48,398 bases of DNA from an uncultured Aurantimicrobium sp. (GTDB lineage: Bacteria; Actinomycetota; Actinomycetes; Actinomycetales; Microbacteriaceae), in contig NZ_CAKZII010000160.1 of NCBI RefSeq assembly GCF_936931525.1, forward strand, positions 1-48,398, read 5' to 3'. The translations under genes and the position numbers were made by a program. This document shows positions 1 through 10,356 of the stretch, piece after piece. Each line of letters starts with the position of its first letter. Position 1 is the first letter of the stretch. The notes under the pieces are model-generated. The model was not told the DNA's origin. It worked only from the letters and a program-made list of their open reading frames with translations, and searched no databases.

Positions 1-49
1 TATGGTGAATGTCGTTGCCAGCTATGGAAGGCGATAAGGCGCAGAAAAC

Positions 50-83
50 AAATAAGGCCCCCACATCAGTGGAGGCCTTATTT
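50..83 (-). terminator. Rho-independent terminator downstream of rpsT
   Basis: Hairpin aaataaggcccccac-atca-gtggaggccttattt (one mismatch); T-rich tract follows on the minus strand; rpsT stop lies immediately upstream. Confidence 0.75.
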
Positions 84-94
84 ATAAAGTGTGC

Positions 95-355
95 TTAGAG
101 AGCAGCAACCTTTTTGGCAATTGCCGACTTGCGGTTTGCAGCATTGTTCTTGTGAAGAACACCCTTGCTTACTGCCTTGTCTAGCTTCTTACCAGCGGTC
201 TTCAAGGCTGTTTCAGCAGCTGCCTTGTCGCCAGTTGCTACTGCGGTGCGAGCTGCGCGGACAGCGGTCTTAACCTCTGACTTCACAGCCTTGTTGCGCT
301 CAGTTGCCTTTGCGTTGGTGCCAATTCGCTTGATCTGCGACTTAATGTTTGCCAC
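95..355 (-). CDS. rpsT: 30S ribosomal protein S20 (GTG start; ORF track extends to 373)
   Basis: [30 protein letters not shown]... typical S20. Confidence 0.95.
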   Translation of the reverse strand: MANIKSQIKRIGTNAKATERNKAVKSEVKTAVRAARTAVATGDKAAAETALKTAGKKLDKAVSKGVLHKNNAANRKSAIAKKVAAL

Positions 356-530
356 GTTAACCGTGTCTTTCACTCGATGTTTGTACGTTTGGATTGTGTC
401 GCACCAGAGGTAGAGGGCTCTTCGCGACGAATCGTGTAGGTGGGACTACACGTAAGCCAAGAACCAACACTACCAGTAAGAATGCCAGTTGCTAAAACTG
501 TGTCGCAGTTCGTGGGAGACTAGAGGTTCT

Positions 531-2378
531 ATGTCTCCTCGCGCCACGAACCCACTGCAGCCTGCGTCAACAGAACCAGCGAAGATCCGTAACTTCTGCA
601 TCATCGCTCACATTGACCACGGTAAGTCGACCCTTGCCGACCGTATGCTCCAGATCACGGGAATTGTGGACGATCGCTCTATGCGCGCGCAGTATCTCGA
701 CCGTATGGATATTGAGCGCGAGCGCGGTATTACCATCAAGAGCCAGGCAGTACGTATGCCGTGGGAGCTCAATGGTGAAACATTCGCTTTGAACATGATT
801 GACACTCCTGGACACGTTGACTTCACCTATGAGGTCAGCCGTTCGTTGGCTGCATGTGAAGGAGCAATCCTCCTCGTAGACGCAGCTCAGGGTATTGAAG
901 CGCAGACTTTAGCGAATCTTTATCTTGCTATGGAGAATGACCTCACCATCATTCCTGTGCTGAATAAGATTGACCTTCCAGCTGCAGATCCCGACAAATA
1001 TGCCAAAGAATTGGCTGATCTCATCGGTGGTAAACCTGAAGATGTTCTTCGAGTTTCGGGCAAGACAGGCATGGGTGTTGCAGAACTTCTTGACCTGGTT
1101 GTCGACAAGATTCCTGCCCCTGTTGGAAATGCAGATGCTCCCGCTCGCGCCATGATTTTCGACTCTGTCTATGACGCATACCGCGGTGTCATCACCTATG
1201 TCAGGGTCATTGATGGTTCCCTCAAGCCACGTCAGCGTATTCAAATGATGAGCACGAAGGCTGCTCACGAACTCATTGAAATTGGTGTGAGCTCACCTGA
1301 ACCCATTCCTTCGCAAGGTTTGGGTGTTGGTGAGGTGGGTTACCTCATCACTGGTGTGAAAGATGTTCGCCAGTCCAAGGTCGGTGACACGGTTACTGAC
1401 TTTGCCAAGCCGGCAACAGAAGCCCTTCCTGGCTATACAGATCCCAAAGCAATGGTCTTCTCTGGTCTTTATCCGATTGATGGTTCTGACTATCCAGTCC
1501 TTCGTGAAGCACTCGACAAGTTAAAGCTTTCTGATGCTTCGTTGAACTATGAGCCAGAGACCTCAGTTGCTCTTGGATTTGGCTTCCGCTGTGGCTTCCT
1601 GGGGCTTCTGCATCTTGAAATCATCACAGAGCGTTTAGAGCGTGAGTTCGGACTAGATCTCATAGCGACTGCTCCCTCCGTGCCCTATGAAGTCACCACT
1701 GAGGACAAGAAGACGGTTACCGTCACAAACCCAAGCGAATACCCTTCAGGCAAGATCACACGAGTATCAGAGCCTTTAGTTCGTGCAGGAATTTTGACAC
1801 CCAAAGATTATGTCGGCACCATCATGGAGCTGTGTCAGAGTCGGCGTGGAAATCTACTCGGCATGGAGTACTTCGGTGAAGACCGTGTTGAGATGAAGTA
1901 CGAGATTCCTTTGGGCGAGATTGTCTTTGACTTCTTTGACCACCTCAAGAGCCGCACCCAGGGTTACGCCTCTCTTGACTATGAAGAAGCTGGTGAACAA
2001 GATTCTGACCTCGTGAAGGTCGACATTCTTCTTCAAGGTGAGCAGGTAGATGCATTCAGCGCCATTGTTCACAAGGACAAGGCATACGCCTACGGTCTGA
2101 TGATGACGGAACGTCTCAAGAAACTGATTCCTCGCCAACAGTTTGAGGTTCCCATTCAGGCAGCTATTGGTGCTCGCATTATTGCCCGTGAAACTATTTC
2201 GGCGATTCGTAAGGATGTTCTGGCCAAGTGCTACGGCGGTGACATCACTCGTAAGCGCAAACTTCTGGAAAAGCAGAAGGAAGGTAAAAAGCGCATGAAG
2301 ATGGTCGGCCGCGTTGAAGTTCCTCAAGAGGCATTCATCGCCGCGCTTCAGGGTGATGAAGAAGTGAAGAAGAAATAA
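531..2378 (+). CDS. lepA: Elongation factor 4 (LepA)
   Basis: [38 protein letters not shown], full-length LepA; ATG at 531 preceded by agagg. Confidence 0.97.
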   Translation: MSPRATNPLQPASTEPAKIRNFCIIAHIDHGKSTLADRMLQITGIVDDRSMRAQYLDRMDIERERGITIKSQAVRMPWELNGETFALNMIDTPGHVDFTYEVSRSLAACEGAILLVDAAQGIEAQTLANLYLAMENDLTIIPVLNKIDLPAADPDKYAKELADLIGGKPEDVLRVSGKTGMGVAELLDLVVDKIPAPVGNADAPARAMIFDSVYDAYRGVITYVRVIDGSLKPRQRIQMMSTKAAHELIEIGVSSPEPIPSQGLGVGEVGYLITGVKDVRQSKVGDTVTDFAKPATEALPGYTDPKAMVFSGLYPIDGSDYPVLREALDKLKLSDASLNYEPETSVALGFGFRCGFLGLLHLEIITERLEREFGLDLIATAPSVPYEVTTEDKKTVTVTNPSEYPSGKITRVSEPLVRAGILTPKDYVGTIMELCQSRRGNLLGMEYFGEDRVEMKYEIPLGEIVFDFFDHLKSRTQGYASLDYEEAGEQDSDLVKVDILLQGEQVDAFSAIVHKDKAYAYGLMMTERLKKLIPRQQFEVPIQAAIGARIIARETISAIRKDVLAKCYGGDITRKRKLLEKQKEGKKRMKMVGRVEVPQEAFIAALQGDEEVKKK

Positions 2379-3041
2379 ATGTCTGATTCTCAACGTCGCT
2401 CTAACTTCAGTGGCGATCGTGCTGTGAGTTATGGTTCTGTCGGTGCTACCCAAGCAGCAGATGTCTTGGTTTTCCCACCAGCTGGTTTCCGTTCATACCA
2501 GGATGAGTTCCGCATTGGCAGCGGGCAAGAGCGTTTTGATACCGCCACCGCAGCGCTGATGACCTGGGGAGTACCTCGTGGTTCACATCTCGAAGTAGTT
2601 TCAGTCAACGAAGCGCATTCGGAGGGATATAACGGTCTGATATTTAATGAATTCGGCGCTCCCATTCCACCAACTGCGGATGCCCTTGATCAACTGTTTG
2701 CGCCAGATGGCACTCCATATCTTTCAGCAGGTACAACCATCGAATTGGCCAAGTTGTGGACCCCTCAGGAGATCACCACGAGCCATCGTGTGATTTATGT
2801 CGTGCGTGAAGAGCGACGCATGGGGTACGCGTTAGGCACACTCGACCTTGCTCCTGTAATCGGAGAAGAGTTCTTTAGTGTCGAATGGCGCGAGGACGAT
2901 TCGGTGTGGTGCGTTGTTCGAAGCGTTACGTCGATTGCAGAAGGTCGCAAGTACACATATCTGGCTCCTTTCATTCGCCTTCGTCAATGGCTGCAACGTC
3001 GCCAGTACGTCCGTTCACTTCTTCCTGCGCGAACCGTCTAG
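2379..3041 (+). CDS. DUF1990 family protein
   Basis: DUF1990-like sequence; directly abuts lepA and precedes hemW. Confidence 0.65.
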   Translation: MSDSQRRSNFSGDRAVSYGSVGATQAADVLVFPPAGFRSYQDEFRIGSGQERFDTATAALMTWGVPRGSHLEVVSVNEAHSEGYNGLIFNEFGAPIPPTADALDQLFAPDGTPYLSAGTTIELAKLWTPQEITTSHRVIYVVREERRMGYALGTLDLAPVIGEEFFSVEWREDDSVWCVVRSVTSIAEGRKYTYLAPFIRLRQWLQRRQYVRSLLPARTV

Positions 3042-3044
3042 CTC

Positions 3045-4262
3045 ATGGCAGGACCGCTTCCTGAAGGCAATGAGATGCCAGTTGACGGTTCACTTCCTGC
3101 TGGCGTGAACCTTGGAGCCGAAAATCGCACAATGAGTGCGTATATCCACATTCCTTTCTGTCGAGTTCGCTGTGGTTACTGTGATTTCAACACCTATACG
3201 GCCACCGAGCTACGCGGGTCTTCTCAAGCTACCTACATCGATGATTTAGCTCGAGAGATTGAGCTTTCGGGACACGTATTAGAGCGCGCAGGTGTTCCAA
3301 AGCGTCCTCTGTCCTCTGTTTTCTTCGGGGGAGGAACGCCTACTCTCTTACCAGCCCACGATCTCATTCGTGCCCTAGAGCTCGTACAAAGGCAGCACGG
3401 AATTGTTCCCGGAGCAGAAATCACTACCGAAGCTAACCCAGACACGATTACACCTGAATATGTCAATGCACTAGCTCAAGCAGGTTTCACCCGGATAAGC
3501 CTTGGTATGCAATCTGCTGTTCCTTCAGTTTTGGCCACTCTTGATCGCACCCATAACCCTGCTTCTGTAGCAACATCAGTACAGGCAGCCCATGATGCAG
3601 GACTGGAAGTCAGCATTGACTTGATTTATGGCACGCCTGGAGAGTCTGTGGAACAGTGGCGCGAATCTCTAGAAACAGCTATTTCTTTGAATACTGGCCA
3701 TATCTCCGCTTACGCCCTCATCGTTGAGGAAGGCACTGCCCTTGAGCGACGTATTCGACGAGGCGAGCTCCCTGAGCCAGATGACGATCTCGAAGCCGAT
3801 ATGTATGAACTTGCAGAAGACTTGCTCTCAAAAGCCGGATTCAACTGGTACGAGGTGAGTAACTGGTCAAAATCAGAAGCACAAAGATCCGAACACAACC
3901 TCACCTATTGGCAGGGAAATGACTGGTGGGGGTATGGGCCAGGAGCTCATTCGCACATCGGTGGAACAAGGTTCTGGAACGTGAAACATCCAGCTGCGTA
4001 CGCCCAGCGTCTTGCGGAGGGACATTCGCCTGCAGCTGGTTGGGAAACACCCGACAGCCAGTCACGAGAGCTTGAAAGCATTCTCTTGGGTAGCCGTATC
4101 CGCGAAGGAATAAGCACTGAAGGGCTTGCACCTGAAGCAGTCGCCGGACTCATTGCTGATGGTCTCATTGACGGTCCACAAGCCATACACTCAAGGCTTG
4201 TTTTGACGGTCAAAGGCCGTCTGAGAGCTGATGAAGTAGTGCGACGCCTAACCTTCTTCTAA
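3045..4262 (+). CDS. hemW: Radical SAM family heme chaperone HemW
   Basis: AYIHIPFCRVRCGYCDFNTY radical SAM motif, FFGGGTPTLL. Confidence 0.93.
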   Translation: MAGPLPEGNEMPVDGSLPAGVNLGAENRTMSAYIHIPFCRVRCGYCDFNTYTATELRGSSQATYIDDLAREIELSGHVLERAGVPKRPLSSVFFGGGTPTLLPAHDLIRALELVQRQHGIVPGAEITTEANPDTITPEYVNALAQAGFTRISLGMQSAVPSVLATLDRTHNPASVATSVQAAHDAGLEVSIDLIYGTPGESVEQWRESLETAISLNTGHISAYALIVEEGTALERRIRRGELPEPDDDLEADMYELAEDLLSKAGFNWYEVSNWSKSEAQRSEHNLTYWQGNDWWGYGPGAHSHIGGTRFWNVKHPAAYAQRLAEGHSPAAGWETPDSQSRELESILLGSRIREGISTEGLAPEAVAGLIADGLIDGPQAIHSRLVLTVKGRLRADEVVRRLTFF

Positions 4263-4287
4263 CTGGGCAATGTTGCACTGGTGGCGG

Positions 4288-4293
4288 TAGTAT
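4288..4293 (+). promoter_or_regulatory. Candidate -10 box (TAGTAT) of hrcA promoter overlapping CIRCE
   Basis: TAnnnT hexamer directly abutting and overlapping the CIRCE element. Confidence 0.4.
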
Positions 4294-4319
4294 TAGCACT
4301 CAGAATGGTCGAGTGCCAG
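4293..4319 (+). promoter_or_regulatory. CIRCE element (HrcA operator)
   Basis: TTAGCACTC-N9-GAGTGCCAG (consensus TTAGCACTC-N9-GAGTGCTAA) just upstream of hrcA. Confidence 0.93.
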
Positions 4320-4340
4320 CGATGAAAGAAGGAGGATTGC

Positions 4341-5360
4341 ATGGTTTCTCAACGCGGTCTAGAAGTCCTTCGAGCTATCGTTCAGGATTATGTTTCTTCG
4401 CGAGAACCGGTCGGTTCTAAAGCGATTGTCGATCGCCACCAATTTGGTGTTTCTGCCGCAACTATTCGCAATGACATGGCACTTCTGGAAGAAGAAGAGC
4501 TTATTGTTGCTCCACACACCTCGAGTGGTCGTGTTCCAACAGATAAGGGATACCGTCTTTTCGTTGACCATCTCGCAGAGGTCAAGCACATCAGTTCTTC
4601 GCAAAAGCAAGCAATTGATCATTTTCTTGATGAATCTGTCGACTTTGATGAACTGCTGGGGCGCACGGTTCGTTTACTTTCACAGCTGACCAATCAGGTC
4701 GCCATTGTTCAATACCCCACACTCGGTGCCACGCGCGTTCGCCACATTGAACTTGTTTCGTTAGGCAACCGACGTGCTTTGTGCATTGTGATCACTGACA
4801 ATGGCCGCGTAGAACAACGACTCCTTGATTTGGACTCAGATCTGTCCGAAGAGGAATTAGCCGAACTCCGAGCCAGCATTAATGCTCAAGTCGCAGGGAA
4901 ACTTCTTTCTGAACTCGCAGATTCCGTTGGCTCTTTGAGCAAAACGGTTTCTCCTCAGCTTTCTTCGGCTACAAGTCATATTGCCACTGCGCTCAGTGAG
5001 AGTATTCAAGCAAACCGTCAACAAAAGCTCGTCATGGCGGGCACAGCAAACCTTGTTCGCACTGAAGACGATTTCCACGGAAGTATCTACCCTGTTCTCG
5101 ATGCAATTGAAGAACAAGTCATCCTGCTCAAGCTTCTTTCAGAAATGAAGGCAGATGCTCATGAAGTTGCCGTGAGTATTGGCCGTGAACACGGTAACTC
5201 GAGTCTCGAGCAAACAAGTTTGCTTGCAACGGGATATACCTCTGCTGGAGAGTCCGCAACCCTGGGTCTTCTTGGACCTACTCGGATGGATTATTCCAAC
5301 AACATAGCTTCTATCCGGGCAGTTGCCCGGTACCTCACCCGCGTCCTGGACGCACAGTAA
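4341..5360 (+). CDS. hrcA: Heat-inducible transcription repressor HrcA
   Basis: RGLEVLRAIVQDYVSSREPVGSKAI, HrcA family; SD aaggagg; CIRCE upstream. Confidence 0.96.
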   Translation: MVSQRGLEVLRAIVQDYVSSREPVGSKAIVDRHQFGVSAATIRNDMALLEEEELIVAPHTSSGRVPTDKGYRLFVDHLAEVKHISSSQKQAIDHFLDESVDFDELLGRTVRLLSQLTNQVAIVQYPTLGATRVRHIELVSLGNRRALCIVITDNGRVEQRLLDLDSDLSEEELAELRASINAQVAGKLLSELADSVGSLSKTVSPQLSSATSHIATALSESIQANRQQKLVMAGTANLVRTEDDFHGSIYPVLDAIEEQVILLKLLSEMKADAHEVAVSIGREHGNSSLEQTSLLATGYTSAGESATLGLLGPTRMDYSNNIASIRAVARYLTRVLDAQ

Positions 5361-5378
5361 TTTTTCGACCCAAAGGAG

Positions 5379-6485
5379 ATGGCCTTCGTGGCTGATCATT
5401 ACGACGTACTCGGTGTCTCACGTGAAGCGAGCCCTGAAGAAATCAAGAAGGCTTATCGACGCCTCGCACGAGAACTTCACCCCGATGTTAATCCTGATGC
5501 AACTGCTCAGGAAAAGTTCAAGCTAGTCACACATGCCTATGAAGTGCTGAGTGACCCAGTTCAGCGTCAGCAATACGACCTAGGCCCACAAGCTGGCTTC
5601 GGTGGTGGCGGTTTTAGCGACTTCGGAGATATTTTCTCCACCTTCTTTGGTGGTGGACAACAACGTGGTCCCCGTTCCCGTATGGAGCGCGGTCAGGACG
5701 CGTTGCTGCGTGTTGAAGTTGACCTTGCTGATGTCATCTTTGGCGTCCACAAAGACATCGATATCGATACTGCAGTCGTCTGTGAAACCTGCTCAGGATC
5801 TTGCTGTCAGCCAGGCACTTCACTTGCTACCTGCGATATCTGTGGCGGTTCCGGAACAATCCAGCGTGCTGTTCGTTCTCTTCTCGGTAACGTCATGACG
5901 TCAAACCCATGTGGGAGCTGCCGTGGATATGGAACAACTATTCCTGCGCCGTGCAGTTCATGCCAGGGACAGGGGCGTGTTCGCGCAACCCGCTCCATCC
6001 CTCTTGATATTCCTGCTGGTGTGGACACGGGTGTCCGTCTTCACATGACTCAAGCTGGTGAAGCAGGACAAGCCGGTGGCGTCAATGGTGACCTCTACTT
6101 CGAAATTAAGGTCAACAACAACGAAATCTTTAGCCGCGATAACGATGATTTGTTGTGCACTCTAGAAATTCAGATGACGGATGCCATTCTTGGGACCAAG
6201 GTCATTGTTCCTGCGCTCGATGGTGATGTATCTGTAGAGATCAAGCCAGGTACTCAAGGCTCAGAAGTTCTCACTGTCAAGGACAGAGGAATTACTCGAC
6301 TGCGCGGAAATGGCCGTGGAGACCTCAAGGTGGGTATCCATATCGTTACGCCAACAAAACTCAGTGGCAAAGAAAAAGAACTGATTGAAAACTTCGCCAA
6401 GGGACGTAAACAGCCTTCTCCACAGTTGGCACACTTCCAGCAGGGTATGTTCTCCAAACTTCGAGACCGTTTCTTCAACGTATAA
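5379..6485 (+). CDS. dnaJ: Molecular chaperone DnaJ (GTG at 5388 is an alternative start)
   Basis: J domain [35 protein letters not shown] region, zinc motifs; adjacent to hrcA. Confidence 0.95.
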   Translation: MAFVADHYDVLGVSREASPEEIKKAYRRLARELHPDVNPDATAQEKFKLVTHAYEVLSDPVQRQQYDLGPQAGFGGGGFSDFGDIFSTFFGGGQQRGPRSRMERGQDALLRVEVDLADVIFGVHKDIDIDTAVVCETCSGSCCQPGTSLATCDICGGSGTIQRAVRSLLGNVMTSNPCGSCRGYGTTIPAPCSSCQGQGRVRATRSIPLDIPAGVDTGVRLHMTQAGEAGQAGGVNGDLYFEIKVNNNEIFSRDNDDLLCTLEIQMTDAILGTKVIVPALDGDVSVEIKPGTQGSEVLTVKDRGITRLRGNGRGDLKVGIHIVTPTKLSGKEKELIENFAKGRKQPSPQLAHFQQGMFSKLRDRFFNV

Positions 6486-6487
6486 AC

Positions 6488-7216
6488 ATGGCTCACTTTT
6501 ATCTTCTTGAATCTTTGGAATCCACTTCTGTGGGTTCTGTTGTCGTGCTCGACGGTTCAGAAGGAAGGCACGCCGCCACCGTTTCACGGGTGAGAGTGGG
6601 GGAGAGCTTTGCTTTAGGCAATGGGCGAGGATTGATGGTCACTGCTGAAGTAACTGCGACAACCAAAGACACTGTTGAGCTCCGAGTTGTATCAGTTGAG
6701 CAACATCAAGAATCATCCCCAAAGATCTATCTTGTTCAAGCTTTGGCGAAAACAGACCGTGATGAACGAGCTGTTGAGGCGGCAACGGAACTTGGTATTG
6801 ATGTCGTCATCCCGTGGGCAGCAGACCGCAGCATTTCTAAATGGGAAGGTCCCAAAATTGAAAAGGGACTCTCGCGCTGGAGTGCCATAGTTCGTGAAGC
6901 GTCAAAACAATCCATCCGTGCCTTTGTTCCTCAGGTCGACCAGCACCTCAAAACTACACAGCTCATTTCTGAACTCTCGGGGGTTCACCTTCTTGTTCTT
7001 GATCCCACGGGTTCAGTACCCCTGAGCGCGGTTGTCTTAGATTCTCGTGACATTGCTCTTGTTGTGGGACCTGAAGGCGGACTTTCTGAATCTGAGCTTC
7101 TACGCTTTTCTGAATCAGGAGCGACAATCGTGTCGTTGGGGCATAACATTCTTCGCACGTCTACCGCAGGACCAGCAGCACTGGCCATTCTCAACTCCAA
7201 GCTAGGCCGTTGTTAA
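6488..7216 (+). CDS. rsmE: 16S rRNA (uracil(1498)-N(3))-methyltransferase
   Basis: LVVGPEGGLSESEL, LGHNILRTSTAG motifs of the RsmE family. Confidence 0.92.
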   Translation: MAHFYLLESLESTSVGSVVVLDGSEGRHAATVSRVRVGESFALGNGRGLMVTAEVTATTKDTVELRVVSVEQHQESSPKIYLVQALAKTDRDERAVEAATELGIDVVIPWAADRSISKWEGPKIEKGLSRWSAIVREASKQSIRAFVPQVDQHLKTTQLISELSGVHLLVLDPTGSVPLSAVVLDSRDIALVVGPEGGLSESELLRFSESGATIVSLGHNILRTSTAGPAALAILNSKLGRC

Positions 7217-7219
7217 GCT
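7214..7219 (+). promoter_or_regulatory. Candidate -10 (TAAGCT) for leaderless HIT gene, overlapping the rsmE stop codon
   Basis: TAAGCT-agtcat-ATG; TAnnnT 6 nt before start codon. Confidence 0.45.
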
Positions 7220-7225
7220 AGTCAT

Positions 7226-7576
7226 ATGACAAACGCAGCAGAATCTATCTTCACCAAGATCATCAACAGGGATATTCCTGCAGAGATCTTGTTTGAAAAC
7301 GACCGCGTTATTGCCATTAGGGATATTGCACCCCAAGCACCAGTTCATTTGCTTGTCATCCCCAAGGTCTCTGACTACTCAAACGTGACTGAGCTTGCTG
7401 CGGGAGATCCCGAATTGCTTGCAGAAATTGTGGCTACTGCGCACAACCTGGCAACCCTGCATGCGAACGGTGAATACCGTCTTGTGTTCAACACCGGTGA
7501 AACTGTAGGGCAAACCGTCTTCCACGTTCACGCCCACGTTCTATCTGGTGGTCTACTGGAGAGCTCACTTGCCTAA
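7226..7576 (+). CDS. Histidine triad (HIT) family protein
   Basis: IFTKIINRDIPAEILFENDRV; C-terminal HVHAHVLSGG HIT motif. Confidence 0.93.
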   Translation: MTNAAESIFTKIINRDIPAEILFENDRVIAIRDIAPQAPVHLLVIPKVSDYSNVTELAAGDPELLAEIVATAHNLATLHANGEYRLVFNTGETVGQTVFHVHAHVLSGGLLESSLA

Positions 7577-8597
7577 TTCTGCGGCGAATAATGACGTCAT
7601 CATTATCGACGGAATTGAAATGGTGCGTTTGCTTGGTGCCCAGGATCGTCTCTTAACCAATCTGGAACATCAGTATCCACTCGTGGACGTTCATGTTCGC
7701 GGAAATGAAATTCGTTTGCTTCCCAAAGTCGCTTCAGAAGAAGCGCAAGCGCAAGTTATCGGTGCAAAAGCATTGATGGAAGAACTACTTGCGATGGTGC
7801 GTAACGGACAGGATTTGGCTCCAGCAGATGTAGCAGAGTCCAAGCACATTCAAGATGCTCATCCTCACACCTCACCTTCTGCCGTTCTTGGAGAGGACAT
7901 TCTTTCTACGCGCGGAAAGACACTCCGCCCCAAAACAGTTGGCCAACAGGAATACGTTCGTGCCATTGACGACCACACCATTACTTTCGGTATTGGACCA
8001 GCTGGTACTGGTAAAACCTATTTAGCAATGGCAAAGGCCGTTCAGGCATTGCAACGCAAAGAAGTTGAACGCATCATCCTCACGAGGCCTGCTGTCGAGG
8101 CGGGCGAACGTCTTGGCTTCTTACCTGGAACACTCACAGACAAGATTGATCCCTACTTACGGCCCCTTTTCGACGCGCTGAACGAAATGTTAGACCCAGA
8201 AGTCGTACCCAAATTGATGGCAGTAGGAACGATAGAAGTAGCTCCTTTGGCCTATATGCGTGGTCGTACCCTGAACAATTCCTTCATCATCTTGGACGAA
8301 GCTCAGAACACAACTCCAGAGCAAATGAAAATGTTCCTGACTAGATTGGGTTTTGATTCCAAGATGGTCATTACCGGTGACATAACTCAGGTCGATTTGC
8401 CCTCTACCGCAAGTGGTTTACGCCTTGTCACTGGGATCTTGGACGACATTGAAGACATCCATTTTGCTCGACTAACAAGTGCAGACGTAGTGCGTCATTC
8501 CCTAGTTGGACGCATCGTTGATGCTTACAGTGAATACGATGAAAAAACTCTGGCAGCACGTCACCGCCGTGAGAACGCCAAGGAGAATTCCCGATGA
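7569..8597 (+). CDS. PhoH family protein (probable TTG start overlapping HIT stop; ORF track starts 7548)
   Basis: ITFGIGPAGTGKTYLAMAKAV, ILTRPAVEAGERLGFLPG, ILDEAQNTTPEQMKMFLTR. Confidence 0.93.
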   Translation: MPNSAANNDVIIIDGIEMVRLLGAQDRLLTNLEHQYPLVDVHVRGNEIRLLPKVASEEAQAQVIGAKALMEELLAMVRNGQDLAPADVAESKHIQDAHPHTSPSAVLGEDILSTRGKTLRPKTVGQQEYVRAIDDHTITFGIGPAGTGKTYLAMAKAVQALQRKEVERIILTRPAVEAGERLGFLPGTLTDKIDPYLRPLFDALNEMLDPEVVPKLMAVGTIEVAPLAYMRGRTLNNSFIILDEAQNTTPEQMKMFLTRLGFDSKMVITGDITQVDLPSTASGLRLVTGILDDIEDIHFARLTSADVVRHSLVGRIVDAYSEYDEKTLAARHRRENAKENSR

Positions 8598-9064
8598 GTA
8601 TTGAAGTAAATAACGAATCCACCTATGACATCGACGAAGCTGCGCTTCAGCGTCTAGCTACGTATTGCTTAGATGCCATGCGGGTTCATCCTGATGCTGA
8701 GATCGCACTGGTTCTGGTGGATGAGGCAGCCATGGAGCAACTTCACGTTCAGTGGATGGGGGAGCCTGGCCCTACTGATGTGTTGAGTTTCCCCATGGAC
8801 GAACTTCGTCCTGGAAACGACGACATCATCACTCCTCCAGGAGTCTTAGGTGATGTTGTTCTGTGTCCTCAAGTGGCAGAAGTTCAAGCTGAAGGTGCTG
8901 GCCACTCCACCATGGATGAATTGCTCTATTTGACTGCTCACGGCATTCTTCACTTGTTGGGCTTTGATCATGCAGAACCTGAAGAAGAAAAAGAAATGTT
9001 CAGTCTTCAAAGAGACCTCATCGTTGGTTACACCATGAGCGAAAAGCAGCGCGATACACAGTGA
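8594..9064 (+). CDS. ybeY: rRNA maturation RNase YbeY
   Basis: HGILHLLGFDHAEPEEEKEM zinc-binding HGxLHLxGyDH motif. Confidence 0.94.
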   Translation: MSIEVNNESTYDIDEAALQRLATYCLDAMRVHPDAEIALVLVDEAAMEQLHVQWMGEPGPTDVLSFPMDELRPGNDDIITPPGVLGDVVLCPQVAEVQAEGAGHSTMDELLYLTAHGILHLLGFDHAEPEEEKEMFSLQRDLIVGYTMSEKQRDTQ

Positions 9065-10356
9065 CCATTTTCCTCACCGTCGTCGGACTTCTCCTACTGA
9101 TTAGTTTCGGTGGTCTGATGGCTGCCAGCGAGTCAGCCATGGGTGTGCTTTCCACTGACGACATACGCGACCAAGCTCAAGGCAAACGGTCACAGCGATC
9201 ACTTATTGCCCTCGCTAATGATTTGGGACCGCACCGAACAGTTACCACCTTTGTCCGAATTCTTGCGGAAACAGCAGCTGCAGTTCTTGTGACTTTGCAA
9301 CTTGTTACTGCGGGACTGCCTTACTGGGCCGCCCTTCTGCTCGCAATATTCATCATGTCCGTGGCGAGCTTTGTTCTTGCTGGCTCAAGTCCTCGCTCTG
9401 TGGGTCGCGCGCACCCGGAAGCAGTCTTGAACATCTCTGCACCGCTCATCCACTTATTCCGTGTCATCCTTGGCCCTTTGGCAAACTTTCTTGTCACCAT
9501 GGGCGACAAAGTCACCCCAGGTCGTCCGGGTAACACCTCGTTTGCTTCAGAAGATCAACTGCTGAGTATGGTGGACGAAGCTGTGAAGCATGACGTCATT
9601 GAGAGCGAAGAGCGAGAACTGATTCACTCCATTTTTGAATGGGGAGAGACGATCGCACGTGAAGTTATGGTTCCCCGAACAGACATGGTGACCGTTGATG
9701 CGGATGCGTCACTTGATGTTGCTACCAAAATCTTCCTGGATTCTGGCTATTCCCGTATACCCGTCATCGCTGATGACGTCGATGAAATCGTGGGCGTGCT
9801 CAATCTCCGTGATGTGTCGAGAAAGTCTTTTGAAAACCCTGCTGAGTTTTCAACTCTGTCTGCTCAAGATCTTGCTCGACCAGCCATGTTCGTTCCGGAG
9901 TCGAAGAAAGCTGATGACACTCTGAAACAAATGCAGGCACAACATACGCATCTAGCCCTTGTTGTTGACGAACACGGTGGTATTGCGGGGCTCGTCACTC
10001 TGGAAGATCTCATTGAAGAACTTGTTGGAGATATTGCTGACGAACATGATCGTGGTGCGCCAGAAGTAGAAATGCTGAGTGACCAGCGATATCGCGTCGC
10101 CACTCGTTTGCCTCTGGATGAACTCGGCGAACTATTTGGCCTTGAACTCGATGATGAAGATGTTGATTCGGTTGGCGGATTATTAGCTAAAGAACTTGGT
10201 CGATTGCCCGAAGTGGGGGACAAAGTGACAGTCAGTGGCTTGATTATCGAAGCTGACCGAAGCGGGTCCCATCGGAAACGTGTCACTCGTGCAATTGTGG
10301 AAGCAGATCAAGACTTGATTGATGCTCGTCAGGCTTTTACGGAAGAGGAAAACTAA
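9061..10356 (+). CDS. CNNM/CorC (HlyC/CorC) family transporter, CBS-pair protein
   Basis: N-terminal TM region, EREL.HSIFEWGETIAREVMVPRTDM, HLALVVDEHGGIAGLVTLEDLIEELVGDI. Confidence 0.92.
   Translation: MTIFLTVVGLLLLISFGGLMAASESAMGVLSTDDIRDQAQGKRSQRSLIALANDLGPHRTVTTFVRILAETAAAVLVTLQLVTAGLPYWAALLLAIFIMSVASFVLAGSSPRSVGRAHPEAVLNISAPLIHLFRVILGPLANFLVTMGDKVTPGRPGNTSFASEDQLLSMVDEAVKHDVIESEERELIHSIFEWGETIAREVMVPRTDMVTVDADASLDVATKIFLDSGYSRIPVIADDVDEIVGVLNLRDVSRKSFENPAEFSTLSAQDLARPAMFVPESKKADDTLKQMQAQHTHLALVVDEHGGIAGLVTLEDLIEELVGDIADEHDRGAPEVEMLSDQRYRVATRLPLDELGELFGLELDDEDVDSVGGLLAKELGRLPEVGDKVTVSGLIIEADRSGSHRKRVTRAIVEADQDLIDARQAFTEEEN

Noticed and set aside
1-49. Short open stretch at the window start (ATGGTGAATGTC... 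ending TAA at about 37)
   Set aside because: Too short to decide whether it is the 3' end of a neighbouring gene; outside the window is needed
1854-2453. 199-aa minus-strand ORF antisense to lepA
   Set aside because: Fully antisense to a conserved gene; composition is a frame artefact of the lepA codons; no recognisable family
9864-10286. 140-aa Ser/Arg-rich minus-strand ORF within the CorC-like gene
   Set aside because: Ser/Arg-rich composition typical of antisense frames
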